64,000 bases of DNA from Chenopodium formosanum (Eukaryota; Streptophyta; Magnoliopsida; Caryophyllales; Amaranthaceae), in contig CM044858.1 in the NCBI GenBank assembly GCA_024500155.1, positions 32,021,786 through 32,085,785 on the forward strand, given 5' to 3'. This document shows, piece after piece, positions 1 through 11,359 of this stretch. How positions within the stretch are numbered: the stretch's first letter is position 1; each line of letters starts with the position of its first letter. Position numbers and translations under genes: made by a program. Under the pieces are notes generated by a model. It was not told the origin of the DNA. It saw nothing but the letters and a program-made list of their open reading frames with translations, and ran no database searches.

Positions 1-930
1 TATTGCGGGGCTTGTTTTGTACGGGAGAACTTCATTCTTTTAGATTTTTTTTCCCTTGTTTTAGGAGAGATTCTCTCTCTAGGTTTAGCTTAGGATTAGA
101 GTAGTTTAGAGAGAGAAAGTGAGGGTTTCACCATTGTTGAGCTTGGATTTTGAAGAAGAAGATTGATCATCTTGTTTGTAGACTTTCATCTTCAATCAAT
201 GAGAATCTCTAACTCTCTCTCCTCTATTTTATTTGCATTCTCTTGACTATTGTTTTTGTTGTTGGTATTGCTTGTTAATCATGTTGATTCTTGATTATTT
301 GTTGATTAATCTTGTTATTATCATGATTAGTGAGTAATTTCCCCATTAAGGGGATGGTTGTGGTGTAGTTGGATCTTGAGCATGTTCTAGGTTAGAATTG
401 ATTTATTTGTGATTAAAGTCTTTACATGTTTGATATTCTTTAATCTTCTTGCAAGTGCACATTGTTGGTTGATTAAAGGTGAATCTTTGCTAACAAGGAA
501 CGGAAGTTGACTTAGCTAAGGTTCATTATTATCGATTGTTATTTAATAGTACCTCCTAGTATATGGTTCTAATGTGGAAGCATAGAGGCTATGTTAGGAG
601 AAGCTAATTGACCTCGGAAGGCGGCTAGATTGGATCCTTTATTTCGATATTTGAGCATGTTTAGTTCATAATTAATTCAATTTCTATGCCTTTGTGTATG
701 TTCAAGTGAATGCTTTACCTAAACCATTTCCCTTAATGTTTTATTTTTTTGTTTTAGCATTTTTAGACTTTAGTTTATTTATCTCCTATTCCGGACTAGC
801 TTAATTGTCGATAACATTTGGTGGTGTTTATCCGTTCTCTGTGGTTCGACCCCTATGCTTATACTCGTATTAGGTTTGTTTAGGTTGTATAAATTGTATT
901 TGATCTAGGTGTAGTCGTTTGACGACGCGA
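1..930 (+). mobile_element. LTR-like fragment of a gypsy-type retrotransposon (R/U5 side)
   Basis: No gene is seen. The stretch opens with CT-rich and GA-rich leader-like sequence (about 60-230) and ends near 840-905 with a conserved-looking block containing gtggttcgacccc, a kind of sequence commonly found near the end of plant Ty3/gypsy LTRs. The same layout occurs at 22020-23018, where the closing block reads gtggatcgaccc. No primer-binding site follows; instead, at about 930-942, mid-protease coding sequence of a different element begins, so this looks like a rearrangement junction. Assignment to an LTR is inference from layout. Confidence 0.4.
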
Positions 931-941
931 TTATTACCTTG

Positions 942-1453
942 TCACATAATGATCCCATGGTCTTTGTCATGAAGATAGCAAATCTGAAGGTGGGACGAAT
1001 ATTGATTGATACGGGCAGTTCGGCCGACATCATCAGCCTGACCGCCCAAGGAATTCTAGCTTCCCAGAAGATGCTCTCCAAGACATTACCCATCCATTGG
1101 TAGGATTTGGGGGGAATGTCATTCATCCAGTCGGACGGATAGATCTTCCCATCCCCTTCGGGCAGAAGGGAGAAGGGAGAGATATGGTTGTCCGCTTCCT
1201 AGTTGTCAAAGAGTTGACAGGGTACAATTTCATTCTTGGCCGCCCTACTCTGAATGCAGCCAAGGCGGTCATTGTGCCCCACTTGATGTTGGTGAAGTTT
1301 GAAAGGCCGGACGGTAAGATAGGAACAATTCAAGGAAGTCAGAAAATGGCAAAGGAATGTAATCAGTTGGCCGTGAAGCCCACAGCACGCGGACCCAGAC
1401 TGTCCGAGTCAAAAGAGGAAGGAACCTCACTCCAAGCATACCAGGTCGGCTAG
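942..1453 (+). pseudogene. Ty3/gypsy (Tat lineage) aspartic protease, 5'-truncated and frameshifted
   Basis: This is the retroviral-type aspartic protease part of a gag-pol polyprotein, which cleaves the polyprotein inside the virus-like particle. The catalytic motif LIDTGSSAD is encoded at 1002-1028. A frame change lies between about 1025 and 1097, after which the C-terminal part continues with GFGGNV and the flap/loop region YNFILGRPTLNA (about 1223-1258), typical of Tat-lineage proteases. A TAG stop follows at 1451-1453. Everything upstream (5' LTR, gag, protease N-terminus) is missing; homology starts abruptly near 942. The copy is dead: truncation, frameshift and stops. Confidence 0.85.
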
Positions 1454-1635
1454 AAGCGTAAGGCGGCCAAGGCAGAAGAAGCCTAGCAATTAATGACTGT
1501 CGGCCGGCCAGACGAGTTGAGGCCCCAGCCGGCCGGCAGCCACCAGGATATAGTGCTTGATCCCAACCCCTAGAACGGACGGTTAGTGTCGGCACTATAT
1601 CCTTGGGAACGCTTGGGGATGAATTAGTTTAGCTG

Positions 1636-3480
1636 TTAGGGGAATTCAAAGATGTGTTTGCATTCGAAGTTGGTGAAATGCCAGGGATAAGTCCTGACCT
1701 GGCCGTACACAAGCTGGCCGTGAATCCTTTGATAAAACCTGTCCGCCAAAAGAAGAGGAATCATGGAGAAGTGAGGAATCAGGCGGCCGCGGCTGAAGTG
1801 AAAAAGCTGCTGGACGCCGGTTTCATTCGGCAATGCTTCTACCCAGATTGGGTGGCTAATGTTCTTCTTGTGAAGAAGCCGAATGGGACTTGGAGAATGT
1901 GCGTGGACTACACAGATCTGAACAAGGCGTGCCCTAAGGATAGCTTCCCCTTGCCCAAGATTGACCGTTTGGTTGATTCCACGGTTGGGCACGCCCTAAT
2001 GAGTTTTATGGACGCATACTCCGAATTCCATCAAATTCCCTTGTGGGAAGAAGACTAAGAAAAGACAGCGTTTGTGACCGAACAGGGGTTGTATTGTTAC
2101 AAAGTTATGCCATTCGGCCTCAAGAACGCCCCTGCTACCTTTCAGAGGCTTGTTAACACGGTCTTTAGAGATTAGGTCGGCCGGAACATGGAAGCGTACA
2201 TTGATGACATGATTGTCAAGTCAAAAGAGCCGGCCGACCATCTGAAGGATTTACGAGAAACGTTCACCGAACTCAGGCGGCATAAGATGATGTTAAATCC
2301 AAAGAAGTGTGTCTTTGGTGTTGAGTCCGGTAAATTTCTCGGATTTTTGATTGATCAACGTGGAATTGAGGCCAACCCTGAAAAAATTCAAGCCGTCCTT
2401 GACATGAAGTCACCAAGAACGATTAAGGAGGTGCAAAGACTGACCGGCTGTTTAGCAGCCCTTGGAAGATTTTTGTCAAGGTCAGGGGATAAGTGCCGTT
2501 ATTTTTTCCAAACCATTAAAAGGAAAGCTATGTTCGAGTGGACAGAGGAGGCTGAGGAAGCATTCGTACAGTTGAAAAGTCACTTGCATACATTGCCTCG
2601 TCTCGTCAGTCCGCTCAGGAATGAGAAGTTATTCATCTATCTTGCCATCTCTGAACATTCTCTAAGTGCCGTCCTCCTTGATGAGAGGGACGGCCACCAG
2701 GTCCCAGTCTATTTTATCAGTCATGTACTTCATAATGCCGAGCTTAAGTACCCCCCAATTGAAAAATTTGGCCTGGCCTTGTACATGGCATCGAAGAAGC
2801 AGTGGCCGTATTTCTTGGCACATTCAATTGTGGTCTATACAGACCAACCCTTGAAGAAGCCGTTTTCAACTTTAGAAGCAAGTGGCCGCATGCTCAAATG
2901 GGCTTTGGATCTCAAAGGCTTTGACATTACGTTCGAGCCAAGAAAGGCAATCAAGGGGCAAGCTTTTGCGGATTTTTTGGCTAAAATGACACGGCCCGAT
3001 CTTCAGCCGGCCGGTGACCAGGTTTGGAAGGTGTTTGTGGATGGTAGTGCAACAGCGACCGGGTGTGGTGCTGGTATTATATGTCAATCTCCTGAAGGAG
3101 ATAAGTTTGAACATGCATTGAGATTTCAGTTCCAAGCGTCCAATAATGAAGCTGAGTACGAAGCATTGTTGGCCGGCCTAAGGATGTGTAAAGCGGCCGG
3201 GGCAACCAAAGTTGAAGTATGTTCGGACTCCCGGTTAATAGTCCACCAAGTCAATGGTGGCTTCGAAGCCAGGGAGCCGACCATGGTGAAGTACATGCAG
3301 CTAGTGAAGGATGAGGCCGAGTGCCTAGAACATTTCTCTCTCAGACAAGTTCCTCGTTCAGATTATCATCAAGCGGACGCGCTCTCCAAATTGGCTTCCT
3401 CAGCATCATGTGACACTCCAAGATCAGTATTTTGGGAAGTAAAAGAGAAAAGGAGTATTGATGCCGAGCCCGTTCAGATA
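1636..3480 (+). pseudogene. Ty3/gypsy (Tat lineage) reverse transcriptase, RNase H and archaeal-type RNase H
   Basis: This is the replication core of the element, which would copy the RNA into cDNA. The reverse transcriptase shows CVDYTDLNKACPKDSFPLPKID (1903-1968), the palm strand FMDAYSEFHQIPL, MPFGLKNAPATFQ (about 2107-2145) and the catalytic YIDDM (about 2197-2211). The classic RNase H follows at about 2520-3000. A second RNase H of the archaeal type begins with VFVDGSA (about 3028-3048) and runs past NNEAEYEALLAG and ADALSKLAS. A second RNase H is diagnostic of the Tat lineage (Retand/Ogre/Grande group). In-frame stops at 2056-2058 (TAA) and 2176 (TAG) break the RT, while the frame from 2179 to 4005 is otherwise open. 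Confidence 0.9.
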
Positions 3481-3599
3481 ATAGATAGAAGTTCAACCTG
3501 GATGGACGGAATTATTTCCTATCTGAAGGATGGAATTCTTTCGGACGATCCCAAAGAGAGTTGGCTAATGAAGAGGAGAGCGGCCTGGTTTGAGATGAA

Positions 3600-4735
3600 G
3601 GATGGGGAACTATTCAAAAAAGCTTTTGTGAAGCCCTATCTTAAGTGCATAACTCCTGAAAGAGGGCATGATGTGTTGGACGACCTTCATCAGGGACACT
3701 GTGGCTCCCATATTGGAGGACGAGCCTTGGCTGAAAAGGCGACACATCTGGGATATTACTGGCCGAGCCTGAAGACGGATGCCATGCAAATGGTTAAAAA
3801 ATGTGACAAGTGCCAGAGGTTTGCAACCCTTATTCATCGTCCAGCAAATAGTCTCTCGGCCATAAGCAGTCCGCTCCCTTTTACAAAATGGGGCATGGAC
3901 ATTCTAGGGCCATATACTCCAGCGACCGGCCAGATACGGTATGTACTAGTGGCTGTAGACTACTTCACTAAATGGGTTGAAGCCGAGGCTGTCCGGGGGC
4001 ATTAAATGGACAGATGTGTCAGCCTTCATTTGGAAAAGTATAATTACTCGGTATGGGGTGCCTCAGTCAATGGTATTCGACAATGGACCTCATTTTGAGA
4101 CTCGCCAACTCAAGGAATGGTTGGGGGACCAAGGCATAACTCATTGTTTTGCCTCGGTTGGCTGACCACAAGCCAATGGTCAAGTTGAGGCCTATAACAA
4201 GTTGATCTCAAACGGAATCAAGCGTAAGCTTGAAAAAGCAAGCGGTCTATGGGCTGATGAGTTGGTTAATGTGCTATGGTCCATACGGACAACAGCAAAG
4301 AGTTCCACGGGAGAGACTCCATTCTTTTTGGTCTATGGAGCTGAAGCTGTACTCCCAATTGAAATGTACGAGCCCACTTTGCGGGTAATGCTACATGATG
4401 AATCAGCCAATTGGGAGGCCATGAAGACCGCCCTAGACTTTCTTCCAGTTTCTAGGGGCAACGCGGCACTTAGACATGAAATATATCGCTTAAGGATGAC
4501 AAGGTCATATAATCGTCGAGTGTCTAAGCGTCCGCTAAAGATGGGGGATCTGGTGTTGAGGAAAATGGAAGCTGTTGGCCGTGCCAATGAGGATGGCAAG
4601 TTGACTCCAAACTGGCAGGGGCCATACCAAATCAGAGAAGAAGTCCGAAACGACACATATCGCCTTGAAGCCATTGATGGCCGTTAGATCCCACGGACGT
4701 GGAACACTGACAATCTGAAAAAGTATCATGTTTAA
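3600..4735 (+). pseudogene. Ty3/gypsy (Tat lineage) integrase, frameshifted
   Basis: This is the integrase end of pol, which would insert the cDNA into the host genome. The zinc finger HHCC is visible as HQGHCGSHIGG (the first His pair) and CDKCQRF (about 3805-3825). The catalytic core has its first Asp in WGMDILGPY (about 3892), the second in VFDNGPHF (about 4075) and the Glu in NGQVEAYNK (about 4178). A frameshift with a TAA stop occurs at 4003-4005 and a TGA at 4163-4165. The C-terminal part reads on through LKMGDLVLRK and NWQGPYQI, is broken by TAG at 4685-4687, and ends at the natural stop 4733-4735. No chromodomain is seen, as expected outside the chromoviruses. Confidence 0.88.
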
Positions 4736-5620
4736 GTTTTTTCTCTTAAAGTACTTAGCCAAAAAACTGTATATACAACTAGTTCTGTTGACCGAGCCAT
4801 GTAATTAAAGCCATGCGGCCACAACAATGTAATTTTGACAAATTAATGAAAAAGTCAAGCATTGTTACCCTATTTTGTTATTTTACTTGTTTTTATTTGC
4901 ATGTTACGATTTAAGTTGAAAGGCCGAGTGAGATCACTTACAAAGTTGCTCCCAACATAGCAACACGGCTTATCAAAGGCACACTGAGTGGCCGAGGTAA
5001 AAAGGGTAGCAAGATTGCTTCCAATGAAGCAACCCGGCCACACACAAAAAAAAAAAATGACTTAAGTCAGAAATCAACGTCCGTTCCAACCCAGGACGGA
5101 CGATTAAAGCAAAGGTATCCTGAACTTGTTTTATACAAGTGTCCTTTACAAATGGGGCAAGGGCATACCTAGGCACCTAGCCTAGCTGAGCCAGGAATCT
5201 CTAAGTTGAGATAATACTTGGGATTTCTAGGGTACGTCCGAGCGATAGTTTCAACGGACGACTCGCATGAAGCCAACTGAACGGCCAATTAAATTGATTC
5301 GGCGTTTCACCTAGTCCAAGGGCAATCATTACTATGATTTGATTAACTTGCTAGTTGTCATACCCTTTAAGGCATAAAAACTACCAAGTTAATAAAACCC
5401 CTTAGAGTATGGACTAGGCGAACACCGAATAAAGGGGCATACCCCTAGGTTCGTACGAAAAAGCATTCAAAAAGCATAAAATTGCGAAAAATTGCTAAGT
5501 ATGAAACAGAAATAAAGAACCGCTCAAAAGGCGGATGGAATTTCATTAATAAGACCGCTCAAAAGGCGACCGAAATGTTTACAATACCGCTCAAACAGGC
5601 GGCTTCAAAATAAAAAACAC
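4736..5620. other. non-coding spacer between pol and the antisense gene
   Basis: No convincing coding sequence was found. It belongs to the long region between pol and the 3' LTR that Tat-lineage elements carry. Near its right end a short motif, accgctcaaaaggcg, recurs three times (about 5519, 5553 and 5586, the last as accgctcaaacaggcgg); each copy can fold as a CCGC/GCGG mini-hairpin. Confidence 0.5.
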
Positions 5621-6277
5621 AAAAAAAAAAAGAAAAGTGCAATGAAAGTTAAGTAAAGGAAAGCTGATAAAAGGAAAAGCTTGAAAGCTGAGCAGACGGC
5701 TGGTGGAGGACCTGAGCTCTATTTAGCCGTATCGTCTTTGGCAGGCTCCTCCACATGCTTCTCTCCCTTGCCCGGGTCAAAGACGGACGCTTCACCGGAT
5801 GGTTTTTCAGCACCATCGTCCGCCTCTTCCTCCTCTTCATCTCCCTCTTCTTCCTCTTCGTCCTCTCCGGACTCTGGAGAAGTGACCACCAGCTCTGGAG
5901 GAGGTTGGCCGGCCTTCTTTGCCTCCTCCCTGAGGCAGACGTAGTTCAAAAAAAAAAAAAGAAAAGTACAATGAAAGTTAAGTAAAGGAAAGCTGATAAA
6001 AGGAAAAGCTTGAAAGCTGAGCAGACGGCTGGTGGAGGACCTGAGCTCTATTTAGCCGTATCGTCTTTGGCAGGCTCCTCCACATGCTTCTCTCCCTTGG
6101 CCGGGTCAGAGACGGACGCTTCACCGGATGGTTTTCCAGCACCATCGTCTGCCTCTTCCTCCTCTTCATCTTCCTCTTCTTCCTCTTCGTCCTCTTCAGA
6201 CTCAGGAGAAGTGACCACCAGCTCTGGAGGAGGTTGGCCGGCCTTCTTTGCCTCCTCCCTGAGGCAGACGTAGTTCA
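5621..6277. repeat. 329-bp tandem duplication of the 3' end of the antisense gene
   Basis: Two adjacent near-identical copies (about 5621-5948 and 5949-6277; matching landmarks are 329 bp apart, for example gaaaag at 5632 and 5961). Each contains the last stretch of the antisense reading frame (acidic tail, Glu-rich tract, TAG stop) and a poly-A/G-rich tail. The right copy is the functional 3' end, since the reading frame runs into it without a break. The left copy lies beyond the stop codon and would be 3'UTR. Confidence 0.9.
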
Positions 6278-9200
6278 AGCGCTTAGCAAAGCGCTCCTCA
6301 TAAAAAGCCTTAAGCCGCTCCTCAGCATTTTGCTCAATGCGGACGACCTCTTCAGCGCTAGGCGGCCGAGGAGCTTTAAGCTGCTCAATCAAGTCCGAGA
6401 CGGACTTCTTCAAGGTTTCCACCTCGGCCTTCAGCGCGTCCGCCTCATCTATAGCAGACTTAAGGTTGACCTTGGCCAAGGCCAACTCACTCTTTAGTGC
6501 CTCAGAAGCCTCAAAGCCCAGCTTCCACTTCTCCTTCTCTAGGACGGCCTCGTCCCTTTCTATCCTCATGACCTCCCTGGCCAAGGTCTCTTGTTCGAGA
6601 GCCTTGCCCAGTTTGACCAAATCTTCTGTTAGCCGCGCCGCCTTGTCGGACAGCGCGGTGATTTGGGTCTTTAGATGGACCCTTTGGATGGCGGCCGTCC
6701 CAGTCACGGCGTCCTCGACCTTCCTCTCCTCGAGCCAAGCTTGTTTCAGCCGCTCGTTTTCTTTGTCCTTCCATTCGAGGAAGGCGTTCAGGCGAAGGAA
6801 GAGCTGCGGACGGAAGAAAAAGAGTTAGCCAAATAAATGAGAAAAATATACTAAGTGTTTGGGAAAAAGACTATGATATAAGAAGAATTACCTCGGCGCT
6901 ACAGTTGAGCATGGGGCCGAGGAAACCGTCGTTGATTCCCCGCAGCTTGTCTCGCTGCGCTTGGGGTACCGCGCGAACCATGGCCTTGCGCATGACCTTC
7001 CTGTCCGTACCAGTGAGTGACTGGCCGGGCAGCCTCATTTGCATCTCCTCTGAGATATCTGCGAACGACCGTGCAAAAAGGTCAACTAAAATGTACAAGT
7101 AAAACAAACCAAGACGTACAAGAAGAAAGAAAGGAAAAACTAACTAGTGGAGAAGCTTGGAGGAGAGAGATTGACAGGAGGGGGCGGCAGTGGTGCGTCC
7201 CCCTCATTTCCATAATGGCCAGCCGCATCACTGGCCGACTGACTGGCATTTAACCAGTCAGATTTTTAAACTACCTCGACATGCGGAGTCGAGGTGGGGC
7301 CGGTCGTTTTTGTCGGGGACGACTTACCCCCATCGTCCGAAGGGACGAACGCATCATGGACCTGACAACAGGATCCACGGACTTGGAGACTTCTCTTTGT
7401 ACCAGCCGAGGTTGTTCTCCTTTGGACTGCGTTGGAGCAGTCTGCGACTTTGTCTTGGCCGCTGTTTTAGAAGGAGTCTTGGTGGCGACCGTCTTCCTTC
7501 TCTTAGATGCGTTCGCATCTAAAGTTGAAAAAGCCGGCTGCTTCCTTATTGCCCTTGGAGTAGGAGTGACCTGTCAAAAATACAAGTAAACTTGTTAGAA
7601 AAAGGCACAAAACAAAAAATTTGTCAGTGTCCATGTAAAATTGGGAAGGAGCTTCCTTCCAATATGCCTGAACGGCCGAAGAGCGTCCGCGCAAACTCAG
7701 GAAGCATGCTCCTCTCAATACAGCAAGGCGGACAACGAGAAAAGAAAGACTCAAAAAATTAAACAAGTATTTACCTCCTTGGCTTGCTCGTACATCTTTT
7801 GACGAGCCTTGTACCGAGCCAAGTCAATCTCGGACATCTCCACTTCACCCTTTTTCTCTGGGTCAAGCATAGCGTACGCCTCCGCTGCAAAAAGAAGAAG
7901 AAAAGTGTTAGAATAATTTTCTAAGTAAAAATTCATGTGCGTACAAAGAGTTTATATCTAAGCGTCCACCTTGGGGAAAGTTCTGGTACAGGCCGTACGC
8001 AGACATAAAAGTAGAATCCCTGAGCCAACTGGATAGAGGAACCCAGTGGCGAGGAACGCGTATAGTCTTGTTACCCTGCTTGACCCTATTGACTTTGAAG
8101 TACTCGAGTTGATACTCTTGGCTGGGATGGACGGGTGGTTTGTCAGGCTTGTGATCCCCGCGTCCGAGCTGGATAGGCTCAGGACGACACCTATTCTTGC
8201 GTAAGTTGAACTCCACGTCCTTGGTATTGACGCGGTAGAAACGGTGCTTCCAGTCCCTCCATTTACTGACGCGGTCGACCACCACCATGTAGTCTTTGGT
8301 TAAACTCAAGATGAGCCAACCGTCCGTGTCCTTCTCCAGCCGTGTTAGTGAGTGCATCTCACAGAAAACGGCAAAGTCCGGCTTGAAGCCTTTGCAGATG
8401 CACGTCACCAAATATCCAAAAATATTTAACCAACTGTTTGGCGTCAGTTGGAAAAGAGCAATGTCATACTCGTCCAGCAGAGTCCGGACGAAGGGGTGAA
8501 GAGGGAAGCGAAGGCCCACATCCAGGGCGGCCCTATATACGCAAAATGCCCTTTTGCGCGGCCTCTCTTCCTCCCAGGCGGCCGCAGCTAGTGACTTCCT
8601 GGGGGGTTGTATCTCAAATTCCTCCCAAAGATGGAGGAATGCCTTGAATTCATCGAACTTATGATTCAGGTAGCTCAAGGCCGTGCTACCCACCGTACAG
8701 GAGTACGGGCCTCTGAAATTGTCAATATTGGCGACGTTCTCTTCGGCCGCCGCCTCACCTTCGGCCGTCTCACCTTTGGCCTCTTTCTCAACTTCTTCTT
8801 CTTCCATTTGGTGAGAAGGAGCACTCCCAAATTCTGAAGACAGCACCCTATCCAGGTCTGCTGCCTCGGCCGAGCTTCGACCTCTTGAGCTAAGTACGCC
8901 TATGGAAGAAGGGACGTCCTCCTCAACTAAGGGACGCTTGCCCATATCTCTGGCAGCGGCTGCCTCATTTCCCGAAGGAGAGGCACAACGAATAGGCAGA
9001 ACGGACGGTTCTCTGATTGAGATTCCTGTCCTTGGTCTGTCCGTTCTGCCCTGTTGGAGAAGAGGTTGAGAAGAAGTAAGGACGGACGAACCAGCAGCGT
9101 CCGCCCCATATTGGGAAGGATGGTCATTGCGAAGTACCAGCTTGGCCTCATCCATGACCGTGCTGGCATATTGGGGGAACCTTAGTTCCGGAGTTGGTGC

Positions 9201-9419
9201 GGACGAGGTGCCTTGAGCTCTTTGGCGCTCCTCGAAGGATGAAGTAACCTCCACGGCCAAGTGATGAGAGCCAGTGGAGGTAGTTGTCTGTGTGGTGGAG
9301 GCGGTCTCCACATCAGTTCTATTAGGATTGTTCGGGTCATAAGGGACCCTAGGGTGAACCAGACTGCCGTCTGGGTTCCTGGACGCATGAATCTCACGTG
9401 TACGCATGGTTCTAGCCAT
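6048..9419 (-). CDS. Antisense gene of the Tat element: putative gypsy-type transposon protein with coiled coil, six exons
   Basis: This is a spliced gene running opposite to pol. Exons (minus strand): 9419-7970, 7884-7775, 7570-7328, 7238-7145, 7058-6892, 6803-6048. All introns (85, 204, 89, 86 and 88 nt) have GT/AG ends, phases agree throughout, and the sum is 2820 nt (939 aa plus TAG). The start ATG at 9419 (MARTMRTRE) is my choice; the frame stays open to 9611, and an AG acceptor at 9426 suggests a 5'UTR intron. The N-terminal half contains LRFPLHPFVRTLLDEY and LTPNSWLNIFGYLV, which I recognise as the putative gypsy-type transposon domain (PF04195 as I recall). The last exon is a heptad-rich coiled coil ending in a Glu-rich tail. 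Extra antisense ORFs in this position are known from Tat elements (for example Grande gene 23), but their role is unknown. Unlike pol, no stop or frameshift was found. Confidence 0.8.
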
Positions 9420-9848
9420 ATTCGCCTGTAGGGACAGAGAAGAACAAGTGGGGGTGAGTACGTACGCACTAGACATAGACTCACTCCAAGGAGGAGACAA
9501 CTCTTCTCCGTCCACTCTAGACTCCTCAGTCCCAGGCGAACGGCCGGCCTCATGAGGAGAGTCGGACGAAGCCGAGTATGGATCCGAAATTGAAATAAAG
9601 AAAAAACACAAGTAAAAAGCAAAGAAAGAAGTTATAGGCGGCCTACCTATGTACGTGTTGAAAACCTCGAAAATGTTCTTGGTGTTCTTGAAGATTGACC
9701 GGAAAACTCAAAAAATGTCCGGAAAACTCAAACTCACGACGGCGCTCTTGAAGATTTAGGGGGAGGACAACTTTCTCTCTCTAAAATGCTCTGCCTTCTC
9801 TCTAGAATTCACAATTGAGTAAAGTGCCAAAATGAAAATTTACCTTCC

Positions 9849-9857
9849 ATATTTATG
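9849..9857 (-). promoter_or_regulatory. possible TATA box of the antisense gene
   Basis: On the minus strand the sequence reads cataaatat, about 430 bp upstream of the proposed ATG at 9419. It lies in a gene-free stretch (9420-10080) that otherwise shows no coding potential. The distance leaves room for a 5'UTR with an intron ending at the AG acceptor at 9426. The call rests on motif and position only. Confidence 0.3.
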
Positions 9858-10177
9858 GAATGAATTTATGGGGGCAAAATGGTAAAACCCCCTTTTCCGC
9901 CTAGACATTTAAACGGTAACTCTTTGAGAAATTACTCGAAGAAAGAGACGGATGGCTTTAGGGTTCCGTCAATTTAAGTGGAGATTCAGACGGACAAGTG
10001 ACGGTACGTCTAAGTTAGCTAAAATCACAAATTTAAGAATTTACACCTCAAACACTTAGTCTCCAGAATTCTCAAATAACCTAATTGGGAAATTGCATTC
10101 GCCCAGCTCCCAGACGTTTAGTCCAAAGAGAGATTTCAGACGGACGCAACCTGGTTGGAGTACCAGAGTGTACGCCT

Positions 10178-10495
10178 GAGTATGAGGACGTCCAGTCCAA
10201 AATATGTGGACGTTCAGGTGAGTTAGGAAATAAGCTCACCCCAGAGTATGAGGACGTCCAGTCCAAAATATGTGGATGATCAGGTGAGTCAGGAAATAAG
10301 CTCACCCCAGAGTATGAGGACGTCCAGTCCAAAATATGAGGACGATCAAGGACGTCCATTCCAAAATATGTGGACGTTCAGGTGAGTAAGGAAATAAGCT
10401 CACCCTAGAGTATGAGGACGTCCAGAGCAGAATATGTGGACGTCCAAGGTAGCTAAAAAGAAATCTCAGTCCAGAGTACATGGACGTCTAGATAG
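10178..10495. repeat. 66-bp tandem repeat just upstream of the 3' LTR
   Basis: Units beginning gagtatgaggacgtccag start at 10178, 10244, 10310 and 10408. The spacing is 66, 66 and 98 bp, the last being 66 plus a 32-bp internal sub-duplication, and a degenerate partial unit follows. Tandem repeats at this place, between pol/extra ORF and the 3' LTR, are a known property of Tat-lineage elements. Confidence 0.9.
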
Positions 10496-10549
10496 AGGAT
10501 TAGAGGAGGCGGCCAGTAAGCGTACGAGCCACCCCCTCTGAGGGGCAAA

Positions 10550-11093
10550 TGTTTAGGGTAAAATTACCCCAAAAACGTGGCCCAATCTCATAGCGACACG
10601 TGGCCCAATAAAAAGGCGACATGTGTCCTTATGAGAGGCGACACGTGTCCTCCTGATAGGGTGACACGTGTTGGCTACCCTAAGCGTATATTGGAGCATC
10701 ATCAAGAGAAAAGGCCTTTATTACACCAGGCCCAAATCCCGAGAAAAACCCTTGAAAGCCGCAAAATGGCGCCCCCCTATGACACGTGGCGGTCTCTGAT
10801 TGCGCAGCCAATCACGTCACGGAATTCTAGGGTACAAACCCTAAAGGGGCACATGCTCCCACCCCTATAAATACCCCAATCATTTATGATGGGAGGGGTG
10901 GATTGTGACATAACATTAATAAGAGCACTAAAAGAGCTCCAACTTCTCTCTACTTTCTCTCTCTAACTTTTCCGATTACCGATCTCTAACTTGATCGTCG
11001 GAGGCGAATATTCCGATAAAGGAATATTCGTTGTTTTGCAGGTGTCCGCATCTCGTTGCCAGAAGAGCGTGACCAGTATCCGAGGAGTTCACA
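10550..11093 (+). mobile_element. 3' LTR of the Tat-lineage element
   Basis: The LTR begins TGTTTAGGGTAAAATTACCC directly after a purine-rich tract (gaggggcaaa, 10540-10549) that serves as polypurine tract. A TATA box (tataaata, 10866-10873) and a following CT-rich leader mark U3/R. A plausible end is ttcaca at 11093, but with no 5' LTR in the window the right boundary and the target-site duplication cannot be checked. Confidence 0.7.
10596..10790 (+). promoter_or_regulatory. cluster of G-box / ABRE-like motifs in LTR U3
   Basis: ACACGTG cores occur at 10596-10602, 10641-10647, 10664-10670 and 10782-10788, plus one variant acatgtg near 10618. Most sit in a repeated context gcgacacgtgtcc. They lie 80-270 bp upstream of the TATA box. 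The ACACGTGGC/ACACGTGTC type is the binding core of plant bZIP factors (ABRE/G-box), so ABA or stress control of the element is an inference. Confidence 0.6.
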
Positions 11094-11099
11094 AAATAC

Positions 11100-11313
11100 C
11101 CCGAAACAAAAGGCAACAATTTTGAAAGCCAAGGTAAAATGATACATAAGGCAACACTTTTACAAAGACAACAAATGTAAAATGTTGCCATCTAAGGAGG
11201 TAATTAAAAAATGTTTCTAAATGTTGTCACTCCCAAGCATTTAGTAGTTGGTAGGGCTTGAATTTGTGACCTCAAAGTCACAAGTTGAGTTCCCCACCAA
11301 CTCTACCAAACTT

Positions 11314-11359
<46 letters not shown>

